Assembly (NCBI GenBank): GCA_036401755.1
Contig: DASWUD010000055.1
Location: 1-11,698 of the forward strand
Source: DASWUD01 sp036401755
GTDB lineage: Bacteria; Pseudomonadota; Gammaproteobacteria; Thiohalomonadales; Thiohalomonadaceae
Reading direction: 5' to 3'
DNA length: 11,698 bases
The position numbers were made by a program, and so were the translations under genes. Of the stretch, positions 6,161 to 11,698 are shown piece after piece. Below the pieces are notes generated by a model. It was given only the letters and a program-made list of their open reading frames with translations. It was not told the origin of the DNA and searched no databases. How positions within the stretch are numbered: position 1 is the stretch's first letter; each line of letters starts with the position of its first letter.

Positions 6161-6976
6161 ATGAATATTCTCACTCTAAAAAATTCAGCTGTTTTTATCG
6201 CCGTGCTTTGTCTGCTGTTGACTACGGTAACTGCGCATAGCGAAATCAACACGCTTGCTGCGGCCATCAACAAAGCCGGCCGCCAGCGTATGCTTACTCA
6301 ATCGATGGTCAAGGATTACTGCCTGATTGGACAGGAGATAAACAAGGAGCAGACAATCGGCAGGCTGCAGCAATCGATTGCCCTGTTCGATTCACAGCTC
6401 AATGAGCTCAAGGCGTTTGCCCCTACCGAGGAGTCGCACGATGCGCTCATTCGGGTGGAAAACCTCTGGCAACCCCTCAAGGCCATCGTGCTCGCCCCTG
6501 CCAGCCGGGACAAGGTTCCCGCGTTGATGACCGCCGATGACGAGCTCCTCACCGCTACCCACAAGGTGGTGTTGTTGTTGCAGGATATCTCCGGTTCCAC
6601 CCAGGATCGGTTGGTCAACATCGCCGGCCGCCAGCGCATGCTCTCCCAGCGCCTCGCCAAGCTCTATATGCTGCGCGCCTGGGGTTTCGACAACGCGCAG
6701 GTGCACTCCGACATGGAGCAGGCTCGCATCGAGTTCAAGGGCGCCCTGACCGAACTGGAAAATGCGCAACAAAACAATGCTGAAGTGACTCACGCACTGA
6801 CTGACGCACGGCGACAGTGGAATCTCTTCGAGCACGGCTTGATCCACAACAAGGAGCTGGTCCCGCTGATCGTCTCCGTGAGCAGCGACAAGCTGCTCAT
6901 CACCATGAACGAGATCACCGGCATGTACGAACTCATCGCCATCCGCACCCTCGCCAGCAAGTCCCCTGAGAAATAA
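6161..6976 (+). CDS. Exported protein with two PilJ/NarX-type sensor motifs
   Basis: This predicted periplasmic protein of 271 residues resembles the N-terminal sensor domain of type IV pilus chemoreceptor PilJ and the nitrate sensors NarX/NarQ. Two copies of the hallmark helix motif are present, NKAGRQRMLTQ at 37-47 and NIAGRQRMLSQ at 153-163. Each begins a roughly 115-residue, mostly helical unit. There is no methyl-accepting, HAMP, kinase or other output domain. ATG 6161 is chosen over the upstream GTG 6119 because AGGG at 6152-6155 lies 5 nt before it. It also puts a signal peptide right at the N terminus: positive K7, a hydrophobic core at about 10-22 and a likely cut near TAHS at 24-27. 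The ligand and role are unknown; in NarX the equivalent motif contacts nitrate. It sits alone between the feo terminator and the pyrE promoter. Confidence 0.75.
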   Translation: MNILTLKNSAVFIAVLCLLLTTVTAHSEINTLAAAINKAGRQRMLTQSMVKDYCLIGQEINKEQTIGRLQQSIALFDSQLNELKAFAPTEESHDALIRVENLWQPLKAIVLAPASRDKVPALMTADDELLTATHKVVLLLQDISGSTQDRLVNIAGRQRMLSQRLAKLYMLRAWGFDNAQVHSDMEQARIEFKGALTELENAQQNNAEVTHALTDARRQWNLFEHGLIHNKELVPLIVSVSSDKLLITMNEITGMYELIAIRTLASKSPEK

Positions 6977-7003
6977 ACACGCATACCGCTGCCGGATGAC
7001 CGC

Positions 7004-7012
7004 TGCTACAAT
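7004..7012 (+). promoter_or_regulatory. Extended -10 promoter of pyrE
   Basis: TGC followed by TACAAT (7007-7012) forms an extended -10 element, with no good -35 hexamer upstream. The start site would be near 7018, giving a leader of about 30 nt before ATG 7049. A small inverted repeat (AATGG-CGC-CCATT, 7010-7022) overlaps the predicted start. I see no attenuator of the E. coli rph-pyrE type. Confidence 0.5.
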
Positions 7013-7048
7013 GGCGCCCATTTCTTCCTGCACCACCATGGAGTTGTC

Positions 7049-7690
7049 ATGCAGCAGTACAAACGCGATTTCATTCAGTTCGCCATCGAAAATCAGGTGC
7101 TGCGCTTCGGCCAGTTCACCCTCAAGTCGGGACGCATCAGCCCCTACTTCTTCAACGCCGGGCTGTTCAATACCGGCGCCCAGCTGGCCAAGCTGGGGCG
7201 CTTCTACGCCTCTGCCATCGTCGACTCCGGCATCGCCTTCGACACCTTGTTCGGCCCCGCTTACAAGGGCATCCCGCTGGCCAGCGCTGCGGCCATCGCC
7301 CTGGCCGAGCAGCACCAGCGCAATGTGCCCTGGTGCTTCAACCGCAAGGAGGCGAAGGACCACGGCGAAGGGGGCAACATCGTCGGTGCGCCACTCAAGG
7401 GCAAGGTGCTGATCATCGATGACGTGATCACCGCCGGTACCGCCATTCGCGAATCGATGGACATCATCCAGGCGGCCGGTGCCAACGCCGCCGGGGTGGT
7501 GATCGCCCTCGACCGCCAGGAGCGCGGCAAGGGTGACAAGTCGGCGATTCAGGAAGTGGAACAGGGCTTCGGCATCCAGGTGGTGAGCATCATCAATCTC
7601 GCCGACCTGATGAGCTACCTGAAGGGTGACGCGGCGCTGGCGCAACACCTCTCCGCCATCGAGGCCTACCGCGCCCAGTACGGGGTATGA
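7049..7690 (+). CDS. pyrE: Orotate phosphoribosyltransferase
   Basis: This 213-residue cytoplasmic enzyme joins orotate and PRPP to give orotidine 5'-monophosphate, the fifth step of UMP synthesis. The PRPP-binding signature VLIIDDVITAGTA lies at 120-132 with the two aspartates at 124-125. The flexible catalytic loop is RKEAKDHGEGG at 99-109. The orotate-side segment FTLKSGRISPYFFNAG lies at 23-38. Length and motifs match E. coli PyrE (213 residues). GGAG at 7040-7043 lies 5 nt before ATG 7049. The stop overlaps the next gene by 4 nt (ATGA), so the DUF3147-type gene is probably translationally coupled. In many gammaproteobacteria pyrE lies beside slmA; here three genes separate them. Confidence 0.97.
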   Translation: MQQYKRDFIQFAIENQVLRFGQFTLKSGRISPYFFNAGLFNTGAQLAKLGRFYASAIVDSGIAFDTLFGPAYKGIPLASAAAIALAEQHQRNVPWCFNRKEAKDHGEGGNIVGAPLKGKVLIIDDVITAGTAIRESMDIIQAAGANAAGVVIALDRQERGKGDKSAIQEVEQGFGIQVVSIINLADLMSYLKGDAALAQHLSAIEAYRAQYGV

Positions 7691-8031
7691 ATCCGACCCT
7701 CTGGTTCATCATCAAGGTCGGCATCTCGGCCCTGCTGATCGCCGTCATCAGTGAACTGGGCAAGCGCAGTTCGCTGCTGGCGGCGCTGCTTGCCTCGCTG
7801 CCGCTCATCTCGCTACTGGCCATGTTCTGGCTCTTTGTCGAGACGCGCGATGTGCAGAAGGTGGCCACGCTGGCCAGCGATATCTTCTGGCTGGTGCTGC
7901 CTTCACTCGCCCTCTTCATCACCCTGCCGCTGCTGCTGCGCCGCGGTGTCGACTTCTATCTGGCAATGGCCCTCGCCATCGCCCTTACCATCACCTGCTA
8001 CGGCGTCATGCTGCGTCTGCTCAAAGGGTGA
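7687..8031 (+). CDS. DUF3147-type small membrane protein
   Basis: This 114-residue inner-membrane protein has about four hydrophobic helices (roughly 5-22, 29-50, 66-84 and 90-111) and only short loops. It resembles the DUF3147 family by its opening WFIIKVGISALLIAVISELG, the KRSSLLAALLASLPLISLLA block at 26-45, and FWLVLPSLALF at 67-77. No function is known for the family. The start overlaps the pyrE stop as ATGA, so translation is likely coupled to pyrE, although nothing shows a shared task. It ends 25 nt before the end of the converging permease gene, with no obvious terminator between them. Confidence 0.75.
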   Translation: MNPTLWFIIKVGISALLIAVISELGKRSSLLAALLASLPLISLLAMFWLFVETRDVQKVATLASDIFWLVLPSLALFITLPLLLRRGVDFYLAMALAIALTITCYGVMLRLLKG

Positions 8032-8056
8032 AATGCACTGTCGTGATCTTTATCCG

Positions 8057-8812
8057 TCAGCCGAGCAGCAGTTTCACCCCCACCACGATCGTTACCCCCT
8101 CGAAAGCCCGTTTGATGGCGCGGTTGCCCCAACGGATCGCCAGATGGGCCCCCAGGTAACCACCGAGCAGGGAGCCCAGCAGCAGCGCCGGTAGCCAGCT
8201 CCACTGGATCTCCCCCAGCATCCCCAGCGTCAGTGCACCGGTGCCGTTCCAGAACATTCCCACCAGCACCAGCGTGTAGGCCACCGCCCGTTGGTAGTCG
8301 AGACCGAACCAGCGCACCAGCCAGAGGGTGACGAACAGTCCGGTGCCCGAGGTGAGCGAGCCGTTCAATACGCCGATGGTGAACAGCCCAGCCCCGCCCA
8401 CCCACAGCGGCCAGCCGCTGCGGTGGCGCGGCTCGTGGTGTTGCCCCAGTTCGCGCCGCAGAAGTGAATAGAGACCCAGGCCGAGGGTCAGCACCCCGAG
8501 CGCCACGCGCGCCGCCCGATCGGGCACCTGCAGGATGATGCTGGCCCCCAGCACCACGCCGGGCAGGCCGCAGGCGAGGATGAAGAGCACGAAGCGGCGC
8601 TCCAGGGTCGCCGATTTCAGATGGCGCAGCGTGGCCCCCACCCCCAGCGCCACCGTGGCCACCTTGTGGGTGGCCAGGGCGATGCCGAACGGCAAACCGA
8701 GAAAGAGCAGCACCGGCAGCTGCAACAGCCCCGCCCCGCCCCCCGCGAGGGAAGAAAAGGTATTGGCAATTAACGAAATCAGGAAAAGAACGATGTGATC
8801 CAGTGGGCTCAA
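8057..8812 (-). CDS. TauE/SafE family membrane permease
   Basis: This 251-residue inner-membrane protein belongs to the TauE/SafE (DUF81) family, whose members are linked to export of sulfite, sulfoacetate or related organosulfonates. It shows the family's two-repeat build. An N-terminal half carries AGGGAGLLQLPVLLFLGLP at 23-41 and THKVATVALG at 48-57. A C-terminal half carries LNGSLTSGTGLFVTLWLV at 149-166 and AVAYTLVLVGMFWNG at 176-190. About eight hydrophobic segments are visible, with a polar break at about 120-134. The start is TTG (8810-8812 on the complement). An AGGA lies 7 nt upstream and no better ATG or GTG is available. The substrate cannot be read from the sequence. It faces the secreted coiled-coil gene divergently across 77 nt. 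Confidence 0.85.
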   Translation of the reverse strand: MSPLDHIVLFLISLIANTFSSLAGGGAGLLQLPVLLFLGLPFGIALATHKVATVALGVGATLRHLKSATLERRFVLFILACGLPGVVLGASIILQVPDRAARVALGVLTLGLGLYSLLRRELGQHHEPRHRSGWPLWVGGAGLFTIGVLNGSLTSGTGLFVTLWLVRWFGLDYQRAVAYTLVLVGMFWNGTGALTLGMLGEIQWSWLPALLLGSLLGGYLGAHLAIRWGNRAIKRAFEGVTIVVGVKLLLG

Positions 8813-8821
8813 ATCAGGGTC

Positions 8822-8850
8822 CTGACGACATAGACTACTCCCAGTATACT
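8822..8850 (+). promoter_or_regulatory. Sigma70-type promoter of the secreted coiled-coil gene
   Basis: CTGACG (8822-8827) and TATACT (8845-8850) are 17 nt apart, the ideal spacing, with four and five matches to consensus. The -10 sits inside a perfect 10-bp palindrome, CAGTATACTG at 8842-8851, so the same bases also offer a TATACT on the minus strand. No good minus-strand -35 is visible there. The -35 lies just upstream of the divergent permease start. Confidence 0.6.
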
Positions 8851-8889
8851 GTAGCCCGGTCCGTTAATTCCCTTTACAGGAAGGTCACC

Positions 8890-9531
8890 ATGCAACTGCA
8901 CCGTCTCTTTATCGCCACCGCGCTCATCTTCACCCTCTCGGCTCCGGCCTTTGCCGCCGGCAAGGGTAGCAGCTTCAAGTGCTGGACGAACAAGGAGGGG
9001 GTACGCGAATGCGGCAACGAAGTTCCTCCCGAGTTCGCGCAAGGCCAGACCAGCACCATCAATGGCAGGGGGATCACCACCAAGGTCGAGGCGCGCGCCA
9101 AGACGACTGAGGAGCTGGAAAAGGAGCAGCGGGAGAAGGATGAGGCGGCTGCCCGTGCTACCGAGGAGAAGCTCAAAAATGACAAGCAGGCGGCCTATGA
9201 TCGCGTCTTGCTGAACAGCTATCTGCAGGAGGAGGAGATCGTCGCCGCGCGCGACCGCAAGCTCTCGTCCATCGATGCCTCCATCGAACTGACCAACTCC
9301 ACCATCGGCAAGCTGGAACAGAAGCTGAAGAAGGAGGAGCAGCTTGCCGCAAATCACGCAAAAAACCCCACCGCCGCCGATAACAAGGAGGTGGAGTCAC
9401 TGAAGAAGCAGATCGAGAGCCGCAAGGGTTACATAGCCGCTCGCCAGGAAGAGCGGAAGGCGACCGAAATCGAATACGAAGCCTATATCAACCGCTTTCG
9501 CGAACTGAAGGGTAACAAGGCAGCACAGTAG
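8890..9531 (+). CDS. Secreted DUF4124-like protein with long coiled coil
   Basis: This predicted exported protein has 213 residues. A signal peptide is clear at 1-22: basic start MQLHR, hydrophobic core LFIATALIFTL, and a likely cut at AFA-AG. Residues 28-50 (FKCWTNKEGVRECGNEVPPE) look like a short DUF4124-type module, with two cysteines at 31 and 41 that could form a disulfide. The rest, about 66-208, is highly charged and rich in Glu, Lys, Ala and Gln with heptad-like spacing, so an extended helix or coiled coil is expected, with one break near NPTAAD (159-164). ATG 8890 is preferred over the longer upstream frame because AGGAAGG lies at 8878-8884 and the signal peptide begins exactly there. 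The function is unknown. Its stop is 10 nt from the converging slmA stop. Confidence 0.8.
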   Translation: MQLHRLFIATALIFTLSAPAFAAGKGSSFKCWTNKEGVRECGNEVPPEFAQGQTSTINGRGITTKVEARAKTTEELEKEQREKDEAAARATEEKLKNDKQAAYDRVLLNSYLQEEEIVAARDRKLSSIDASIELTNSTIGKLEQKLKKEEQLAANHAKNPTAADNKEVESLKKQIESRKGYIAARQEERKATEIEYEAYINRFRELKGNKAAQ

Positions 9532-9545
9532 CTGGAGTTAGCTAC
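9528..9545. other. Hairpin holding both converging stop codons
   Basis: GTAGCT (9528-9533) and AGCTAC (9540-9545) are perfect inverted repeats around GGAGTT. The TAG stop of the plus-strand gene (9529-9531) lies in one arm, and the slmA stop (complement of 9542-9544) lies in the other. There is no T run on either side, so if it ends transcription it would be a weak bidirectional site. Confidence 0.4.
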
Positions 9546-10147
9546 ACAGTGACCGGCATGGCGCGCAGCAGTGCCGCCAGCTGCACCCACTGTTCACCCC
9601 ACAGCTCGGTGGGCAGGCGGCGAAATCCACTGCGCACAAACTGATTCATGCGCCCCTCCGCCACAGCCAGCAGCAGGTTGGCGGTGGCGTTGATCCCCTC
9701 CGCCGGCACCTCGCCCACTGCGGCCCCTTCGCGCAACACCTGCTTGAACTGTGTCTCCAGCCGATCGAAGAACTGGCCGACGCGGCCACGCAGCCGTTCG
9801 TTTTCGCCGGTGAGGGCATCACCGATGAGGATGCGCGTCATGCCGGGATTGCGCGCGGAAAAACCGAGCAGCACCAGCTCGATCTTCTCGCAGCGCGCCA
9901 CGGCGCTGCGTTCATCGGCCATGATGCGATTGACCAGGCCGAACACCGTCTCCTCGATGAACTCGATCAGTCCCTCGAACATCTTCGCCTTGCTGGGGAA
10001 GTGGCGGTAGAGCGCCGCCTCCGATACCCCCACCTGCTTGGCGAGTCCCGCGGTGGTGATGCGTTCGCCGGGGCTGTTCTCCAGCATGTGGGCGAGCGCC
10101 TCGAGGATCTGTTGGCGACGTGACGGTTTTTCCGCTTTCTGGTTCAT
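9542..10147 (-). CDS. slmA: Nucleoid occlusion factor SlmA (TetR family)
   Basis: This 201-residue DNA-binding protein blocks FtsZ ring formation over the nucleoid when bound to its chromosomal sites. The TetR helix-turn-helix ITTAGLAKQVGVSEAALYRH at 30-49, followed by FPSKAKMF at 50-57, is nearly the E. coli SlmA sequence. So are IEFIEE at 61-66, GFSARNPGMTRIL at 95-107, the RLRGRVGQFFDRLE block at 118-131, QVLRE at 136-140 and NQFVRSGFRRLPT at 168-180. The length matches E. coli SlmA (198). Position after argB also fits, as slmA sits near argB, dut or pyrE in many gammaproteobacteria. The ATG (10145-10147) is 8 nt past the argB stop; the ribosome site AGG overlaps that stop in TAGGTAG. I did not find a clear SlmA-binding palindrome in the window. 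Confidence 0.95.
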   Translation of the reverse strand: MNQKAEKPSRRQQILEALAHMLENSPGERITTAGLAKQVGVSEAALYRHFPSKAKMFEGLIEFIEETVFGLVNRIMADERSAVARCEKIELVLLGFSARNPGMTRILIGDALTGENERLRGRVGQFFDRLETQFKQVLREGAAVGEVPAEGINATANLLLAVAEGRMNQFVRSGFRRLPTELWGEQWVQLAALLRAMPVTV

Positions 10148-10155
10148 GGGGCTAC

Positions 10156-11043
10156 CTAGTTGCTGGTGATCAGGGTGCCGACGCCGGCATCGGTAAAGAT
10201 CTCGAGCAGCAAGGCATGCTCGACGCGGCCGTCGATGATGTGGCTCGACTTGACGCCATTCTTCACCGCTTCCAGCGCCATGTCGATCTTGGGGATCATG
10301 CCGCCGCTGATGGTGCCGTCGGCGATCAATTCGTCGACGCGCGCCGCGGTGAGGCCGGTGAGCAGGTTGCCGTTCTTGTCGAGCACGCCGGTGGTGTTGG
10401 TGAGCAGGATCAGCTTCTCCGCTTTGAGGGTCTCGGCCAGCTTGCCCGCCACCAAGTCGGCGTTGATGTTGTAGGACTCGCCATCCTCACCGACCCCCAC
10501 CGGCGCGATCACCGGAATAAAGTCCTGGGTGTCGAGCAGCGCCACCAGCGATGAGTCGATGGCGGTCACCTCGCCTACCAGGCCGAGGTCGATCAACTCG
10601 TCCTGCTTGTCGCGGCTCTTCATCAGCAGCTTCTTCGCCTTGATGAGGCCGCCATCCTTGCCGGTGAGACCCACCGCGCGTCCGCCATGCTGGTTGATGA
10701 GGTTGACGATCTCCTTGTTGACCAGACCGCCCAGCACCATCTCCACCACGTCCATCGTCTCGCGGTCGGTGACACGCATCCCCTGGATGAATTCGCCCTG
10801 TTTGCCGATGCGCTTCAACAGGTCGTTGATCTGTGGCCCGCCGCCGTGCACCACCACCGGGTTCATCCCCACCAGCTTCATCAGCACCACATCGCGGGCG
10901 AAACTGTGCTTGAGGTGCTCCTCGGTCATGGCGTTGCCGCCGTATTTGACCACGATGGTCTTGCCGGCGAAGCGGCGGATATAGGGCAGCGCCTCGGAGA
11001 GGACGCGGGCGTTGTTCATGGCGGTGGCAAGGTCGAGTGGCAT
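10156..11043 (-). CDS. argB: Acetylglutamate kinase
   Basis: This 295-residue cytoplasmic enzyme phosphorylates N-acetylglutamate, the second step of arginine synthesis. Visible motifs are the nucleotide-site lysine in KYGGNAM (K33), the glycine-rich VHGGGPQIN at 65-73, GMRVTD at 88-93, YNINADLVAGKLAE at 191-204 for the acetylglutamate side, GGMIPKI at 247-253 with K252, and DGR at 271-273. It carries an N-terminal extension of about 30 residues and ends EIFTDAGVGTLI. Both are typical of the long, hexameric, arginine-inhibited enzymes (Pseudomonas, Thermotoga). E. coli ArgB, at 258 residues, is not inhibited. Feedback inhibition by arginine is therefore likely, by inference. AAGGA lies 10 nt before the ATG. 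The gene follows algC by 18 nt and precedes slmA by 8 nt, so all three form one operon. Confidence 0.97.
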   Translation of the reverse strand: MPLDLATAMNNARVLSEALPYIRRFAGKTIVVKYGGNAMTEEHLKHSFARDVVLMKLVGMNPVVVHGGGPQINDLLKRIGKQGEFIQGMRVTDRETMDVVEMVLGGLVNKEIVNLINQHGGRAVGLTGKDGGLIKAKKLLMKSRDKQDELIDLGLVGEVTAIDSSLVALLDTQDFIPVIAPVGVGEDGESYNINADLVAGKLAETLKAEKLILLTNTTGVLDKNGNLLTGLTAARVDELIADGTISGGMIPKIDMALEAVKNGVKSSHIIDGRVEHALLLEIFTDAGVGTLITSN

Positions 11044-11061
11044 CTTGTTGTTATCCTTAAA

Positions 11062-11698
11062 TCAGAATGGCAGTTTGAGCCCCGGTTCGAGAGCGAGCAT
11101 CAGGCTACGGAACTGCTCTTGAATGCGTGCCAAGGCCGCCTGATCGTTGCCTTCGAAACGCAGCACCAGACAGGGCGTGGTATTGGAGGCGCGCACCAGC
11201 CCCCAGCCGTCGGCATAGTCAACGCGCAGGCCATCGATGGTGGTGGGCCTGGCGCCTGGGAAGTGATCGACACGCTGCATCAGTCGCTCCATGTAGGCGT
11301 AGTGTTCGCCCTCCTCCATATCGACGCGCAGCTCCGGAGTGTTGAGGGCATCGGGCAGCGCGTCGAAAATCACGTCGGCCGCGCGCGCATCCTTGGCGAG
11401 GATCTCCAGCAGACGCGCTGCGGAATAGAGGCCGTCGTCGAAACCGTACCAGCGCTCCTTGAAGAAGATATGGCCGCTCATCTCGCCGGCGAGCAGCGCG
11501 CCGCTCTCCTGCATGCGCTTTTTGATCAGCGAGTGGCCGGTGCGCCACATCTGCGGCCGTCCGCCATGCGCGCTGATGTCACGCGGCAGATTGCCACTGC
11601 ACTTCACGTCGAAGACGATCTCGGCGCCGGGGTTGCGGCTCAGTACATCGCGAGCGAACAACATCATCAGTCGATCGGCCCAGATCACCGCCCCCTTC
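11062..11698 (-). CDS. algC: Phosphomannomutase/phosphoglucomutase, C-terminal part
   Basis: The window holds about 211 C-terminal codons of an alpha-D-phosphohexomutase; the 5' end, including the catalytic serine and the metal-binding loop, lies beyond 11698. The frame stays open to the last base, so the GTG at 11686-11688 is an internal valine, not a start. Pseudomonas AlgC-type landmarks are clear: WADRLMMLFARDVLSRNPGA, then IFDVKCSGNL, GGRPQMWRTGHSLIKKRM, the sugar-binding GEMSGHIFFKERWYGFDDG and the phosphate-binding RASNTTPCLVLRFE. The enzyme interconverts 1- and 6-phosphates of mannose or glucose for alginate, LPS and other polysaccharides. It is followed by argB after 18 nt, a recurring order in gammaproteobacteria. 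Confidence 0.93.
   Translation of the reverse strand, partial: KGAVIWADRLMMLFARDVLSRNPGAEIVFDVKCSGNLPRDISAHGGRPQMWRTGHSLIKKRMQESGALLAGEMSGHIFFKERWYGFDDGLYSAARLLEILAKDARAADVIFDALPDALNTPELRVDMEEGEHYAYMERLMQRVDHFPGARPTTIDGLRVDYADGWGLVRASNTTPCLVLRFEGNDQAALARIQEQFRSLMLALEPGLKLPF

Noticed and set aside
6392..7648. 418-residue minus-strand open frame
   Set aside because: It runs opposite two convincing plus-strand genes (the PilJ-type protein and pyrE) and across the pyrE promoter, with shadow-type composition and no recognisable domain.
1..11698. CRISPR array, tRNA/rRNA gene, intact insertion sequence, prophage or defence cluster
   Set aside because: I saw no regularly spaced repeats, no tRNA-like cloverleaf, no transposase or integrase frame and no defence-type domains on either strand.

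Overview
The window looks like chromosomal DNA of a GC-rich gammaproteobacterium. The slmA gene directly after argB and an algC-type mutase, a Pseudomonas-type long ArgB, a YeiW-type cysteine protein and a Vibrio/Pseudomonas-style Fur box in front of feoAB all point there. A Chromatiales-like or similar environmental lineage is my inference, not something the sequence proves. Coding is dense from about 596 to the end. The first 595 bases are visibly more AT-rich and carry no convincing gene.

Layout. (1) 1-595: non-coding or decayed DNA with two degenerate palindromic repeat fragments in opposite orientation. (2) 596-3906, plus strand: an AmpG-like MFS permease, a YeiW/YkgJ-type cysteine-cluster protein, and an MscS-type channel fused to a cyclic-nucleotide-binding domain; the last two are 14 nt apart. 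(3) 3935-6095, plus strand: a Fur-controlled feoAB ferrous iron uptake operon with promoter, Fur box and terminator-like hairpin; FeoB is a compact version. (4) 6161-6976, plus strand: an exported protein with two PilJ/NarX-type sensor motifs and no output domain. (5) 7049-8031, plus strand: pyrE overlapping a DUF3147-type membrane protein by 4 nt. (6) 8057-8812, minus strand: a TauE/SafE permease starting at TTG, divergent from (7) 8890-9531, a secreted DUF4124-like coiled-coil protein. (8) 9542-11698, minus strand: algC (5' end outside the window), argB and slmA, closely spaced as one operon.

How the genes work together. The minus-strand operon joins sugar-phosphate metabolism for exopolysaccharide/LPS, arginine synthesis and nucleoid occlusion. 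pyrE, which lies beside slmA in many gammaproteobacteria, is 2 kb away, separated by three other genes. feoA and feoB form a ferrous iron importer that should be switched off by Fur-Fe2+ when iron is plentiful.

I do not see a convincing undescribed system such as a defence, mobile or biosynthetic cluster. The less usual items are the nucleotide-gated MscS channel next to a metal-binding-type Cys protein, the shortened FeoB, the orphan double-PilJ exported protein, and a hairpin holding both stop codons of two converging genes. All calls are from reading the sequence; no database search was run.
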